A stretch of DNA of 64,000 bases from the NCBI RefSeq assembly GCF_016124105.1, contig NZ_JADGMQ010000015.1:29116-93115 (forward strand), read 5' to 3'. Both the position numbers and the translations under genes were made by a program. The stretch comes from Aquamicrobium zhengzhouense. GTDB lineage: Bacteria > Pseudomonadota > Alphaproteobacteria > Rhizobiales > Rhizobiaceae. Below are positions 48,470-58,501 of the stretch, in pieces; the stretch's first letter is position 1; each line of letters begins with the position of its first letter. The notes under the pieces were generated by a model. The model was given only the letters and a program-made list of their open reading frames with translations. It did no database searches and was not told where the DNA came from.

Positions 48470-49261
48470 ATGGCTCGTTCAGCGATCATCAACGTCATGG
48501 TGCAGGCTGCCATGAAGGCAGGCCGCTCGCTGGCCCGCGATTTCGGCGAAGTTCAGAATCTGCAGGTCTCGCTGAAGGGACCAGGGGATTATGTCAGCCA
48601 GGCGGATCGCAAGGCTGAAGAGATCATTCATGCAGAGCTGTCGCGTGCTCGCCCGGCTTATTCATTTCTGATGGAAGAGCGCGGCGCGGTTGCCGGTGAT
48701 GACGACCAGCATCGCTGGATCGTTGATCCCCTGGATGGCACCACCAACTACCTGCACGGCATCCCGATGTTTGCGATCTCGATCGCGCTGGAGCGTCAGG
48801 GGCAGATTGTGGCCGGCGTGATCTACAACCCCGCAATGGACGAACTCTTCACCGCCGAACGCGGCGGCGGCGCGTTCATGAACGATCGCCGCCTGCGCGT
48901 GGCTGCGCGCTCGAAGCTTTCGGATGCAGTTATTACGACCGGCATTCCACATCTTGGCCGCGGCCATCACGGCCACGCGCTCATCGAACTCAAGAATGTC
49001 ATGGGCGAGGCGGCTGGTATCCGTCGCTTCGGAGCAGCTTCGCTTGATCTGGCCTACGTCGCGGCGGGCCGCGTCGACGGCTATTGGGAGCGCTGGCTCT
49101 CGCCTTGGGACATGGCTGCGGGCATCTTGATGGTCAAGGAAGCAGGTGGCTTCTGCTCGGACATCACCGGCGGCCAGAACATGATTGATGACGGCACAAT
49201 CGTCGCCGCAAACGAGCCGGTCCACCGGCAGTTGCTGCGAATGCTTGAGAAAAAATCCTGA
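48470..49261 (+). CDS. suhB: Inositol monophosphatase-family protein (SuhB-like)
   Basis: 263 residues from ATG 48470 (GGAG upstream). Metal-binding motif 1 MEERGAVAG, motif 2 IVDPLDGTTNYLHGIPM and motif 3 ERWLSPWDMAAGILMVKEAGG are complete, so it should be an active lithium-sensitive phosphatase; E. coli SuhB also helps rRNA transcription. 100 bases after efp, same strand. Confidence 0.92.
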   Translation: MARSAIINVMVQAAMKAGRSLARDFGEVQNLQVSLKGPGDYVSQADRKAEEIIHAELSRARPAYSFLMEERGAVAGDDDQHRWIVDPLDGTTNYLHGIPMFAISIALERQGQIVAGVIYNPAMDELFTAERGGGAFMNDRRLRVAARSKLSDAVITTGIPHLGRGHHGHALIELKNVMGEAAGIRRFGAASLDLAYVAAGRVDGYWERWLSPWDMAAGILMVKEAGGFCSDITGGQNMIDDGTIVAANEPVHRQLLRMLEKKS

Positions 49262-49267
49262 TTGAAG

Positions 49268-49297
49268 AATTGGAGCGCTGATTTCAGCGCTCCAATT
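49268..49297 (+). terminator. Hairpin after suhB-like gene
   Basis: Perfect 14-bp stem AATTGGAGCGCTGA with its complement, 6 bases past the stop. Weak T tail (AATTCGTT). Confidence 0.6.
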
Positions 49298-49366
49298 CGT
49301 TGAAGATGATGTAGTGCAGCCCTACCTCTTGCAGACTTTTTGCAAAGAGAGAGGTTGCTGCCCCCC

Positions 49367-50137
49367 ATGCTCGAGTTTCTGGGTGACCATTTTTATTGGC
49401 TGAACGATCCCACGGCGTGGGTTGCGCTGCTGACCCTCATCGTTCTTGAGGTTGTCCTTGGCATCGACAACCTGATCTTCATCTCGATCCTCACGAACAA
49501 GCTTCCAGAAGAAACCAGGGTGTTGGCCCGCCGACTTGGTATCGGTGCCGCCCTCGTCATGCGCTTGCTGCTGCTGGCAACGATTGCCTGGATAGTCCAT
49601 CTGACCGAGCCCGTCTTCGAATTGTTCGGCCGAGCGTTTTCCTGGCGCGACCTGATTCTGATCGCCGGTGGCCTATTCCTGGTCTGGAAGGCGACCAAGG
49701 AGATCCATCATTCGGTCGATCCCCATGACAGCAAGGAGAACGTAATCAGCGAGACGCTGCAGCTCTCGTTGGGTGCAGCCATTTTCCAGATCCTGCTGCT
49801 TGATCTGGTCTTCTCAATTGACTCGATCATCACCGCTGTTGGCATGACGGACGAGATCGCGATCATGTACATCGCTGTCATCGTCGCGGTCATAACGATG
49901 CTGCTTGCGGTAAATCCGCTGTCGCGCTTTATCGAGCAGAATCCGACCATCGTGATGCTGGCGCTGGGCTTCCTGCTGATGATCGGCATGACGCTGATTG
50001 CTGACGGCATGGGCTTCCATGTTCCGAAGGGCTACATTTACGCCGCCATGGGCTTCTCGGCGTTGGTTGAAGGTCTCAACATGCTGTCCCGCCGCAAGAA
50101 GCGGTTGGATGCAGGAAGGCAGGATCCTCAGCCTTAA
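49367..50137 (+). CDS. TerC-family integral membrane protein
   Basis: 256 residues, about seven helices. The TerC signature appears twice: [16 protein letters not shown] and [17 protein letters not shown], each with a conserved acidic residue within the membrane that may bind metal ions. TerC-type proteins relate to tellurite resistance and to Mn/Ca export during exoprotein metalation. ATG 49367; an upstream TTG is unlikely. Substrate unproven. Confidence 0.9.
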   Translation: MLEFLGDHFYWLNDPTAWVALLTLIVLEVVLGIDNLIFISILTNKLPEETRVLARRLGIGAALVMRLLLLATIAWIVHLTEPVFELFGRAFSWRDLILIAGGLFLVWKATKEIHHSVDPHDSKENVISETLQLSLGAAIFQILLLDLVFSIDSIITAVGMTDEIAIMYIAVIVAVITMLLAVNPLSRFIEQNPTIVMLALGFLLMIGMTLIADGMGFHVPKGYIYAAMGFSALVEGLNMLSRRKKRLDAGRQDPQP

Positions 50138-50160
50138 CGAGCTGGTTTCCCTATATTGAG

Positions 50161-50185
50161 GGTGCCCGGCTCGGTTCCGGGCACC
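50161..50185 (+). terminator. Hairpin after terC-like gene
   Basis: GGTGCCCGG pairs with CCGGGCACC around a 7-base loop, 23 bases past the stop; followed by GTCCTTCC, so the T tail is poor. Confidence 0.6.
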
Positions 50186-50283
50186 GTCCTTCCGCAGCGC
50201 TCCGCGCTTCTGGACGTATCAGCGCCTTTTCTCTATAAGCGCGGCATCCAGAAACATTGCGAAAGCTGTCGAGCAGGGGTTCC

Positions 50284-51030
50284 ATGGCCGGCCATTCACA
50301 ATTCAAGAACATTATGCATCGCAAGGGACGCCAGGATGCTGCGCGTTCGAAGATGTTCTCCAAGCTTGCGCGTGAGATCACGGTAGCAGCGAAACTCGGT
50401 ACACCTGATCCGGACATGAATCCGCGTCTGCGTCTGGCAATCCAGAACGCCAAGGCGCAGTCGATGCCCAAGGACAATATTCAGCGCGCGATCAACAAGG
50501 CCGCTGGAAATGACGGCGAGAACTACGATGAGGTCCGTTATGAGGGGTATGGCCCCGGTGGCGTTGCGATCATCGTCGAAGCGCTGACTGACAATCGTAA
50601 CCGTACCGCTTCCAACGTTCGCGCTGCCTTCACCAAGTCTGGCGGCGCGCTTGGTGAAACGGGTTCGGTCTCCTTCATGTGGGACCGGGTTGGCGAGATC
50701 GTCTATCCCTTGTCTGCCGGAGACGCGGATAAGGTCATGGAAGCTGCAATCGAAGCGGGCGCTGACGACGTTCAGTCCGACGATGCAAGCCACGTCATCA
50801 CCTGTGCCTTCGGAGATGTTGGCGAGGTAACCTCCGCTCTCGAGGCGTCGCTAGGCGAGGCGGAGTCCGTCAAGACGATCTGGAAGCCGCAGACCTCGAC
50901 GCAGGTTGATGAAGATCGGGCCCGCTCGATCCTCAAGCTGATCGCGACACTCGAAGACGACGATGACGTCCAGAACGTCTACGCGAACTTCGAAGTCGAC
51001 GATGAGACAATGGCAAAGCTCAGCGCCTGA
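50284..51030 (+). CDS. yebC: YebC/TACO1-family regulator
   Basis: 248 residues with the family start [20 protein letters not shown] and the core [20 protein letters not shown]. Members act as DNA-binding regulators or help ribosomes through proline stretches (TACO1-like). In many bacteria yebC sits beside ruvCAB; here it is about 8 kb away, near efp, which would fit the translational role. ATG 50284. Confidence 0.94.
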   Translation: MAGHSQFKNIMHRKGRQDAARSKMFSKLAREITVAAKLGTPDPDMNPRLRLAIQNAKAQSMPKDNIQRAINKAAGNDGENYDEVRYEGYGPGGVAIIVEALTDNRNRTASNVRAAFTKSGGALGETGSVSFMWDRVGEIVYPLSAGDADKVMEAAIEAGADDVQSDDASHVITCAFGDVGEVTSALEASLGEAESVKTIWKPQTSTQVDEDRARSILKLIATLEDDDDVQNVYANFEVDDETMAKLSA

Positions 51031-51095
51031 GTGTGACGCATATTTCCGTACGCGGGTGAACCATCCGCGTACGGCTCTGCTGCCAAGACCGGTGG

Positions 51096-51251
51096 CTATT
51101 TTTCGCCATAGTGCCCCCAGATGCCTCCGAGGGTGGCGCCAAGCGCAATGCCTATGGCGATCCCCACTCCCATATTATCGATCGCAGTGCCGATCACCGT
51201 TCCGGCCGTCACGCTGCAGGTCATGCCCACCGCCATGTCGGTGTAATTCAT
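51096..51251 (-). CDS. Small glycine-zipper membrane protein
   Basis: 51 residues from ATG 51251 (AAGGAG upstream; the longer frame adds an improbable leader). A single hydrophobic stretch with GxxxG spacing (TVIGTAIDNMGVGIAIGIAL, then GATLGGIWGHYG) suggests a membrane-inserted glycine zipper. Function unknown; it lies between yebC and rpmE. Confidence 0.6.
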   Translation of the reverse strand: MNYTDMAVGMTCSVTAGTVIGTAIDNMGVGIAIGIALGATLGGIWGHYGEK

Positions 51252-51323
51252 GTTGCGTCTCCTTTCAGCAAGAAGCCGAACCAACCTTGATCGCGGGAGT
51301 TCCAATCCCGGTTAACCGCAACA

Positions 51324-51350
51324 AAAAACCCGCCAAAGAGGCGGGTTTTT
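51324..51350. terminator. Bidirectional intrinsic terminator after rpmE
   Basis: AAAAACCCGCC pairs with GGCGGGTTTTT around a 5-base loop; T tracts form on both strands. Confidence 0.9.
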
Positions 51351-51373
51351 GTAGGTCAGAAGTAGCCTGGAGC

Positions 51374-51595
51374 TTAGATGCCGAGGCCTTCGTAACGCTT
51401 CTTGAACTTCGAGACACGGCCGCCACGGTCGACTAGCGTCTGGGTGCCACCGGTCCATGCCGGGTGGGTGGTCGGGTCAATGTCGAGGTTCATGGTGTCA
51501 CCCTCGCTGCCCCAAGTGGAGCGGGTGAAGTACTCGGTACCATTGGTCATGACGACCTTGATGGTGTGGTAGTCGGGATGGATATCGGCTTTCAT
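51374..51595 (-). CDS. rpmE: 50S ribosomal protein L31
   Basis: 73 residues, typical length, with [20 protein letters not shown] and [11 protein letters not shown]. It has no cysteine, so it is the zinc-independent form; this is usual in rhizobia and leaves no zinc-sensing role. ATG 51595. It diverges from the ABC exporter. Confidence 0.96.
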   Translation of the reverse strand: MKADIHPDYHTIKVVMTNGTEYFTRSTWGSEGDTMNLDIDPTTHPAWTGGTQTLVDRGGRVSKFKKRYEGLGI

Positions 51596-51786
51596 CGGTC
51601 TCGTCCTGGCTTATGGGCGTTCGGCGGCGCTACGCTGCGGCGATGCGCCCACTGTCAAAACCTGAGGTCGCAGCTATTGAGTTGCCACGGCTTCAAAATC
51701 GGTCGGCTGGCCTATACAGGAGCTAGCGGATATTCACAAGTCGGACTCGCCGGTTTTTACGAGCGACACCAAATCAGGAAGGGCAT

Positions 51787-53589
51787 ATGGCCGAAACTGG
51801 ACCGGAAAACGCGAGGGGCGCAGGCACGCTAAACCCGCTCCGGCGCATAGTGCCCTACATGCTACGCTATCGCATGCTGGTTGCTGGTGCCGGCGTGTCG
51901 CTGCTGATGGCCGCCTTGACGACACTGACGCTGCCCATCGCGGTTCGACGGATGATCGATCACGGCTTCAGTGATTCGAGCTCGACCTTCATCTCCAATT
52001 ATTTCTCGATGCTGATCGTGCTGGCGCTGGTCCTGGCTGCCGCATCCGCGATGCGGTACTTTTTTGTGATCACGCTTGGTGAGCGAGTGGTGTCGGACAT
52101 TCGCAGCGACGTATTTGCGCATGTCACCCGTCTCTCCCCGTCGTTTTTCGATCGGACGCAGTCCGGCGAGATCGTCTCCCGGCTTACAGCCGACACCACC
52201 CAGATCAAGTCGACAGTCGGTGCAACCGCGTCGGTGGCGTTGCGCAACCTGATCATGGGCCTCGGCGCGATGGCGATGATGGTGGTCACCAGCCCCAAGC
52301 TTTCAGGCCTTGTGATTGCTGTCATTCCGGTGATCGTCCTGCCGCTGGTTGCTTTTGGCCGATCGGTGCGGCGTCGCTCTCGCTTTGCACAAGACACGCT
52401 GGCCGAAGCCACCGCCTATGCGGCAGAACAGATCGGATCTACGCGCACCCTCCAGGCTTTTACCAATGAGGTTCTTGTCACAGAGCGGTATGCGAACGCT
52501 GTTGATGCAGCATTCAACGCCGCACGGTCGTCCGTCCTGGCACGATCCTTCCTGACCTTCTTCGCAATCGTCACGGTTTTCAGCTCGGTTGTTGCCGTGC
52601 TCTGGATCGGCTCGCGCGATGTGCTTTCAGGGGCGATCTCGGCGGGTACGCTTGGCCAGTTCCTGCTCTACGCCGTGTTTGCAGCGGGGGCACTTGGCGC
52701 GCTTTCGGAAGTGTGGGGGGAGCTGTCGCAGGCCGCTGGTGCTGCGGAGCGTCTGACCGAACTTCTGGACGAGCAGCCCGCCATCCGCTCGCCTGAAAAT
52801 CCCATCGCGTTGCCAAAGCCTGCGCAGGGCGCGGTCGAGTTCCGCGACGTCTCATTCATCTACCCGACCCGGCCCGGCCAGCAGACCCTGCAAGAACTGT
52901 CCTTCAAGATAGAGCCAGGCGAGACAGTTGCGATTGTTGGCCCGTCAGGGGCCGGCAAGAGCACGGTCTTCTCGATGCTGTTGCGGTTTTACGATCCCTC
53001 GAGTGGTGCTGTGCTCGTTGACGGGGTTGATGTGCGCAAGGCAGATCCGGAGGATGTTCGTAAACGCATCGCGATCGTTCCGCAGGATGTGACCATCTTT
53101 GCAGCCTCTGCCGCAGAAAATATCGGTTTTGGCCGTCCGGGGGCAGATCGTTCGGCCATTGAACGCGCAGCACGCGATGCCCACGCTGACGAATTCATCT
53201 CACGTCTCCAGGACGGCTACGATACCCAACTTGGCGAGCGGGGCGTGACCCTGTCAGGCGGTCAGCGTCAGCGGGTTGCGATCGCGCGTGCGATCTTGCG
53301 CGATGCACCGATTCTTCTCCTCGATGAAGCGACGTCGGCGCTTGACGCAGAGAGCGAGACGCTGGTGCAGACGGCGCTGGAGCGTCTCATGGAAGGCCGC
53401 ACCACGCTTGTCATTGCGCATCGGCTTGCGACCGTCCTCAAGGCTGATCGTATCCTGGTGATGGATGAAGGCGGGATCATTGAAGAAGGTACGCATGCCA
53501 GCCTCATCAGGCAAGATGGTGTTTATGCACGCCTGGCGCGGCTTCAGTTCGACCACGGCGCCGATTTGTACGAAAGTGCCGCAGAATAA
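51787..53589 (+). CDS. ABC exporter, fused membrane and ATPase domains (MsbA-like)
   Basis: 600 residues. Six membrane helices in the first 330 residues, then the ATPase domain: Walker A GPSGAGKST, Q-loop VPQDVTIFA, signature LSGGQRQRVAIARA, Walker B ILLLDEATSALD and H-loop IAHRLAT. It is a half-transporter that should dimerise. The family includes lipid A flippase MsbA and multidrug exporters; the substrate cannot be told. Convergent with the M20 gene, 5 bases apart. Confidence 0.9.
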   Translation: MAETGPENARGAGTLNPLRRIVPYMLRYRMLVAGAGVSLLMAALTTLTLPIAVRRMIDHGFSDSSSTFISNYFSMLIVLALVLAAASAMRYFFVITLGERVVSDIRSDVFAHVTRLSPSFFDRTQSGEIVSRLTADTTQIKSTVGATASVALRNLIMGLGAMAMMVVTSPKLSGLVIAVIPVIVLPLVAFGRSVRRRSRFAQDTLAEATAYAAEQIGSTRTLQAFTNEVLVTERYANAVDAAFNAARSSVLARSFLTFFAIVTVFSSVVAVLWIGSRDVLSGAISAGTLGQFLLYAVFAAGALGALSEVWGELSQAAGAAERLTELLDEQPAIRSPENPIALPKPAQGAVEFRDVSFIYPTRPGQQTLQELSFKIEPGETVAIVGPSGAGKSTVFSMLLRFYDPSSGAVLVDGVDVRKADPEDVRKRIAIVPQDVTIFAASAAENIGFGRPGADRSAIERAARDAHADEFISRLQDGYDTQLGERGVTLSGGQRQRVAIARAILRDAPILLLDEATSALDAESETLVQTALERLMEGRTTLVIAHRLATVLKADRILVMDEGGIIEEGTHASLIRQDGVYARLARLQFDHGADLYESAAE

Positions 53590-53594
53590 CGCAC

Positions 53595-54743
53595 TCAGCC
53601 CAGGATATTTCGAGCGGCGCGCATGAAGATGCGCGAGCCTATCGCGATGAGGTCATCCGGAAAATCGTAGTCGGGATTGTGAAGCGCCGGGTGATCTGTA
53701 CCGGCCCCGAGAAACAGCATTGCGGACTTTGACCCGTGCCCGAAAATCCCGAAATCCTCGGAAGCGCGCATAGGAAGTTCTTTGTCGTCATGGCGGATAC
53801 CTTCCGCATCCAGCGCCGCGCGCAGATGAGCCACAGCTCCCGCATCGTTGATGCTGGCGACAAAGATTTCGTGATAGTCGATCGTGAGCTTCAAACCATG
53901 CTCATCTGCGATGCCAATGGCGACTTCCTCAGCGTCCGCACATAGTTGAGCCATCGGCTCGTCGAGACGCGTTCGCAAGGTGGCCCAGACTTCGGCCCGA
54001 CCCGGCGCAATCCCGAACACCGCCTCGCCCATTTGCGTGTGAGTGACGGTGACCATCGCGAATTCATCTTCAGTGAAGCTGCCACCACCCAGCTTGGCAA
54101 GTTCAGGCATCAGACGGGAGACAGCGAGCATGGGCGAGGTGCCGGTCTCCGGCATCGACGAATGCGCCGTCTTGCCTTCAAGTACGATCCGCATTCCACG
54201 CGACGCGCAGTTGACGACGCCTTCCTTCAGGCGAACATGGCCGAGCGGTGTGCCGGGAAGATTGTGAAGCGAAAAAGCAAAGTCCGGCCGGATGTTTTCG
54301 TAGCGCGGGTCTGCCACGACACCGGCGGCACCGGCACCCGTTTCTTCCGCTGGCTGGAACATGAGCACGACGCGCCCCTTGGCCGGACCATCGCGGCCCA
54401 ACTGGCGAGCCATCGCGGCCAGAATTGCCGTATGACCGTCATGTCCGCACATATGGGATTTGCCAGGGACCGTCGAGCGGTGCGGTATCGAAGAAATCTC
54501 TTCGATAGGCAAAGCATCTGTTTCCGATCGAAAAAGGATCGTTGGCCCATCATGACCGCTATCATAGACCGCGGCTACACCATGTCCTCCAAGCCCGGTC
54601 AGAATCTGTGCTGGATTGGTGTCCTCGATGAATGCGAAGACCCGCTTTGCAGTCTGTTCTTCTTCGCCTGAAATTTCGGGGTGGCGGTGCAGCTCGTGCC
54701 TGAAGGAGACGAGATCTGAAATGTCCTGGTTCGTCAGTGTCAC
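53595..54743 (-). CDS. M20-family amidohydrolase (hippurate hydrolase/aminoacylase type)
   Basis: 382 residues. Metal-binding motifs of the M20D group: HRHPEISGEE, GKSHMCGHDGHTAILAAMA, the catalytic glutamates in FQPAEETGAGAAG, and a histidine in AFSLHNLPGTP. Cleaves N-acyl amino acids or related amides. The start is a GTG at 54743, with AAGGAG 7 bases before it; an ATG 3 bases upstream is in another frame. Substrate unknown. Confidence 0.87.
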   Translation of the reverse strand: MTLTNQDISDLVSFRHELHRHPEISGEEEQTAKRVFAFIEDTNPAQILTGLGGHGVAAVYDSGHDGPTILFRSETDALPIEEISSIPHRSTVPGKSHMCGHDGHTAILAAMARQLGRDGPAKGRVVLMFQPAEETGAGAAGVVADPRYENIRPDFAFSLHNLPGTPLGHVRLKEGVVNCASRGMRIVLEGKTAHSSMPETGTSPMLAVSRLMPELAKLGGGSFTEDEFAMVTVTHTQMGEAVFGIAPGRAEVWATLRTRLDEPMAQLCADAEEVAIGIADEHGLKLTIDYHEIFVASINDAGAVAHLRAALDAEGIRHDDKELPMRASEDFGIFGHGSKSAMLFLGAGTDHPALHNPDYDFPDDLIAIGSRIFMRAARNILG

Positions 54744-54825
54744 TCATCAACTCCTTGTTGCCCGCGATTTGGGCCAGTCTTGACCGGATGGATGCCGGCA
54801 TCAAGGAAATGCGTTTGGCCCAGGC

Positions 54826-56316
54826 TCAACGACCGTAGCGGCGCTCAAGGTGACGGCGGAAGTACTCGGCGTTGAGCGGCTCTCCGGTTGCCTTTTCAAT
54901 CAGCTCCGGTGTTGACCAGCGGGATCCCTGTTTCCAGATCCGGTCGCGACGCCACGAATTGACCAGCTCGAAATCGCCCCTAGCAAAGTCGTCCTCGACA
55001 TTCGGATGATCGCGCTCGATTGCCGCCCATTGTTGCGCAGCGATCATTGCCCCAAGCGTATAGGACGGGAAGTAGCCGAAGGCTCCGCTCGGCCAATGAA
55101 CATCCTGCATCGGGCCATCAGCAGGATTGTCGATGGTCGACAGGCCAAGATAGCACTTCATGCGGGCGTCCCACGCTTCAGGAAGATCCGACACTTCCAA
55201 TTGGCCGGAGATGAGTTCCTGCTCGAGTTCGAAGCGCAGGATGACATGGAGCGGGTATGTGACTTCATCGGCATCGACCCGGATCAGGCCGCGCTCGACC
55301 CGGTGAACGTGCGGAAGGATGTCGTCGATGGTCCAGCTTTCACCGAGATGGCGTTCAACGATTGGCAAGGCCCAACGCCAGAAAGCCGGATTGCGGCCGA
55401 TCTGCTTTTCGACGAACAGGCTCTGGCTCTCGTGGATCGCCATGCCGCGAGCCTTTCCGAGCGGCCAATGCGACCACTCTTGAGGCAAGCCCTGCTCGTA
55501 GAGAGCGTGCCCGGTTTCATGGAGGACGCCCATGAGCGACGAGAGAAACTCGTCAGTGCGGTAGCGCGTCGTGATCCGGACATCGGTGGGAACGCCGCCA
55601 CAGAAGGGGTGATGCGACACCGACAGACTGCCACGTGTCATGTCGAACCCGACAGCGGCCATCATCGCCAGTGCGAGCTCGCGCTGTTTTTCGACCGGAT
55701 AGGTGCCCGAAAGGGTGCGCAACGGCGTTTTCGCCAGGCGCTCATCCTGAACGGACAATGCCGTCGGCACGAAGTCGATCAGGAAGGATTTCAGCTCCTC
55801 CAAGATTGGTGCAATGTCCGCGACCCGATTTCCGGGATCATATTGCTCCATCAGTGCGTCGTAGGGAGAAAGCCCCAGCGCTTCAGCCCGCATCTGGGCT
55901 TCCTCGCGAACCATCGAGACCACTGATTCCAGCGCGGGCTGGAAGGACACCCAATCGTTTTTCGCCCGAGCATCACGCCACAATTGTTCGCTGCGCATGC
56001 GGGTTCTCGTCTGGCGCTCGACAAATTCCGGCGGCAGGCAGGTCAGGTTGAGGTGGAGCCTGCGAAACTCGCGCAGCGCCGCGCACTGGTCGTCGTTCAG
56101 TGTCTCGTTCGACGCATCTTCAATCCAGTCCGAGACTTCTGGGGCCGTGGCCGTACGGTGCGCCATTCCGGCTAGAGTAGCCATCGCCTCGGCGCGGGCT
56201 TCACCGCCGCCTACCGCCATGTGAGTCGCTTCATCAGCGCCAAGGATAGAAAGGGCGTGTTCAAGCGCCTGTAGACGGCGACCGAGCGTGTCGAGCTTTT
56301 CAAAAGACATGTTCAT
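54826..56316 (-). CDS. Carboxypeptidase M32 (thermostable carboxypeptidase Taq type)
   Basis: 496 residues from ATG 56316 (a second ATG at 56310). Zinc motif HETGH in MGVLHETGHALYEQGLP and the downstream metal glutamate in MAIHESQSLFVEKQIGR; also the M32 signature HHPFCGGVPTDVRITTRY. A broad cytoplasmic metallocarboxypeptidase that trims C-terminal residues. The neighbouring M20 gene is on the same strand, so both could act in peptide breakdown. Confidence 0.92.
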   Translation of the reverse strand: MNMSFEKLDTLGRRLQALEHALSILGADEATHMAVGGGEARAEAMATLAGMAHRTATAPEVSDWIEDASNETLNDDQCAALREFRRLHLNLTCLPPEFVERQTRTRMRSEQLWRDARAKNDWVSFQPALESVVSMVREEAQMRAEALGLSPYDALMEQYDPGNRVADIAPILEELKSFLIDFVPTALSVQDERLAKTPLRTLSGTYPVEKQRELALAMMAAVGFDMTRGSLSVSHHPFCGGVPTDVRITTRYRTDEFLSSLMGVLHETGHALYEQGLPQEWSHWPLGKARGMAIHESQSLFVEKQIGRNPAFWRWALPIVERHLGESWTIDDILPHVHRVERGLIRVDADEVTYPLHVILRFELEQELISGQLEVSDLPEAWDARMKCYLGLSTIDNPADGPMQDVHWPSGAFGYFPSYTLGAMIAAQQWAAIERDHPNVEDDFARGDFELVNSWRRDRIWKQGSRWSTPELIEKATGEPLNAEYFRRHLERRYGR

Positions 56317-56445
56317 CAAATCCGATTTTGGGCTGCATATTGGCAATCGATGAGAGGGTGCGCCACGGCAAGCGCCTATGGCGTGACCATCCCGGGAGCG
56401 AGCTTCCTGTAGACGGCGAAATTGCCCTCAGCCATGCTCGCTCTT

Positions 56446-57477
56446 TCAGCGCTCGGTCAGCTTCAGCTCGATGCGGCGATTACGATTGCGCGCTTCCGGC
56501 GTATCGGCTTCATCAAGCGGCTGGTATTCGCCGAAACCGGCGGCGACGAGGCGATTCGCTGGAACCCCGTTGGCGATCAGGTATTTCACGACTGACGTCG
56601 CGCGCGCTGAAGACAATTCCCAATTGTCGCGATAGCGACCCGTACCGGAAAGCGGAACGTTATCGGTGTGACCGTCGACGCGAAGCACCCAATTGATCTC
56701 GGGCGGAATTTCGCGCTGCAATTCGAGGATCGCATCCGCAAGCTTCTTCATCTCGTCTTGACCGGCGGTGTTGATCACGTCCGAACCGGAAGGGAAGAGC
56801 ACCTCAGACTGGAAGACGAAGCGGTCACCGACGATGCGGATGTTCTCGCGGTCCGAGAGGATTTCACGTAGGCGGCCGAAAAAGTCGGAGCGATAGCGGT
56901 TAAGCTCCTGCACCCGTTGGGCGAGGGCAACGTTGAGGCGCCGCCCAAGATCCGCGATCTTCGTGTTCGACTCCCGGTCACGCGCTTCGGAAACTTCAAG
57001 TGCGGCTTCCAGTGCGCCGATCTGGCTGCGAAGGGCGGCAATCTGCTGATTCAACAGCTCGACCTGGCTCATGGCGCGCTGGCTGAGCTGGCGCTCGGTG
57101 TCCAGCTGGCCGGCAAGCGCCTTTGCTCGTTCATCTGCTGCAGCTCCCGCGCCAGATCCGGCGGCAAGCAACTGCTCAAGGCGCGATTTTTCGCTCTCTA
57201 CCACCGCGAGGGACGCCTGCATGTTCGCAAGCGCGTCCGCAAGATCCTGGGTATTGGACTGCTCCAGCGACAGAAGTTGCGTCAGTTCGTTGATTTGCGA
57301 ATTCAGCCGGTTGAGCACCTCATCGCGGCTGGACACCTCCTGCGACAGAAGGAACTGGGCGATGACGAACACCGAAAGCAGAAACATGAAGGCCAGAAGC
57401 AGCGATGACAGCGCGTCGACGAAGCCCGGCCAGTAATCGACGCTGCGGTGACCGCGCCTTCCGCGCGACAACGCCAT
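56446..57477 (-). CDS. OmpA/MotB-like peptidoglycan-binding membrane protein
   Basis: 343 residues from ATG 57477. N-terminal membrane helix with an acidic residue (WPGFVDALSSLLLAFMFLLS), as in MotB/TolR-type proton-channel partners, then a long coiled coil (about 55-190) and a C-terminal OmpA domain with RVDGHTDNVPLSGTGRYRDN, which binds peptidoglycan. It starts 1 base after the stop of a MotA/TolQ-like gene, so the two likely form a proton-driven machine across the cell wall. Function unknown. Confidence 0.85.
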   Translation of the reverse strand: MALSRGRRGHRSVDYWPGFVDALSSLLLAFMFLLSVFVIAQFLLSQEVSSRDEVLNRLNSQINELTQLLSLEQSNTQDLADALANMQASLAVVESEKSRLEQLLAAGSGAGAAADERAKALAGQLDTERQLSQRAMSQVELLNQQIAALRSQIGALEAALEVSEARDRESNTKIADLGRRLNVALAQRVQELNRYRSDFFGRLREILSDRENIRIVGDRFVFQSEVLFPSGSDVINTAGQDEMKKLADAILELQREIPPEINWVLRVDGHTDNVPLSGTGRYRDNWELSSARATSVVKYLIANGVPANRLVAAGFGEYQPLDEADTPEARNRNRRIELKLTER

Positions 57478-57478
57478 G

Positions 57479-58501
57479 TCAGTTTTTCTCCTGCTGCTTG
57501 CGCAGCGCTTCGGCAAGCTTGTCCAGAGTAATGCGCATCTGACGTTGTTCGTTGGCCTGCGCCTCGACCCAATCGCGCATCAGTTGCTGCTCGGAGCGCA
57601 TGTTCTTGACGAGGCCGGAAATTCCATCGGCGAGGGAGGCCATGGAGCTGGCAATGCGCGGATTTGCTCCGCCCTCGTGCTCTTGAATGGCGCGCATACG
57701 TTCGGAAATCGCCCGTAGTTCCTCCGAGGTATCGTCCTTGCCGGCATGGGAGAAGCCTGAGTCGGGGTCCGTAACCGAAGAAAGCCAGTTTTCAAGTTCG
57801 GTGTAGAATCGCGTCTGCGCACGGCCGGCTTGAAGATCAAGAAAACCGAGGATGAGCGAGCCTGACAAACCGAAAAGGGAGGATGAAAATGCGGTGCCCA
57901 TGCCCGCTAGGGGAGCAGACAGCCCGGCTTTGATCGTCGAGAGAATGTCATTTACATCGCCAGTGCCAGGATCAAGTGACTGGATTGTGTCACCGATCGA
58001 GCCGATCGTCTGCAGGAGCCCCCAGAACGTTCCAAGCAGACCGAGAAATACAAGCAGGCCGGTCAGATAGCGGGATGTGTCGCGCGTCTCGTCGAGACGA
58101 TTGGCGATGGAATCGAGAATGGAGCGGGTCGAGGTGGTGGAGAGCACGCGCGTGGACGAGCGCGCGATCATCGCCTGCATCGGGGCCAGCAATACCGGAT
58201 CTTTGGCCCGGTTGCCAAGTCGGAACGAGTTGACCCAGCGAACCTCACGAAACAGCCGGAGTACCTGGTTGAATGCAAGCACGATGCCGACGAGTAAAAC
58301 GCCAATGATCAGCCCGTTGAGGCCTGGATTCGTCTGAAAGGCGCTCGAGATCTGTCGGTAGAGGATTGCTGCGGCAAAACCGGCTATCGCGAGAAAGATC
58401 AGCATCGACAGCAGGAATACCTGCGGGCTGGAGAGCTTGCGCGGGTCATACCCCTCGTCTGCGACGAGATCGTCAGTTCCCAACGACTTCAGAAATGCCA
58501 T
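57479..58501 (-). CDS. MotA/TolQ/ExbB-like proton channel protein
   Basis: 340 residues, with helices at about 28-48, 62-82, 142-165 and 195-220. The channel core GLLVFLGLLGTFWGLLQTIG and LAGMGTAFSSSLFGLSGSLI matches the MotA/TolQ/ExbB family. The C-terminal third (about 240-340) is charged and helical and probably cytoplasmic. Paired with the downstream OmpA-like gene. True MotA and TolQ are different genes (TolQ is at 38611 here). Confidence 0.84.
   Translation of the reverse strand: MAFLKSLGTDDLVADEGYDPRKLSSPQVFLLSMLIFLAIAGFAAAILYRQISSAFQTNPGLNGLIIGVLLVGIVLAFNQVLRLFREVRWVNSFRLGNRAKDPVLLAPMQAMIARSSTRVLSTTSTRSILDSIANRLDETRDTSRYLTGLLVFLGLLGTFWGLLQTIGSIGDTIQSLDPGTGDVNDILSTIKAGLSAPLAGMGTAFSSSLFGLSGSLILGFLDLQAGRAQTRFYTELENWLSSVTDPDSGFSHAGKDDTSEELRAISERMRAIQEHEGGANPRIASSMASLADGISGLVKNMRSEQQLMRDWVEAQANEQRQMRITLDKLAEALRKQQEKN

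Noticed and set aside
47629..48513. 294-codon frame on the - strand
   Set aside because: Antisense shadow of efp, which has full EF-P motifs.
56446..58501. Zorya-like anti-phage system (ZorA/ZorB resemblance of the MotA-OmpA pair)
   Set aside because: No helicase, nuclease or other Zor gene is adjacent; neighbours are housekeeping genes and the pair looks like a conserved chromosomal unit.
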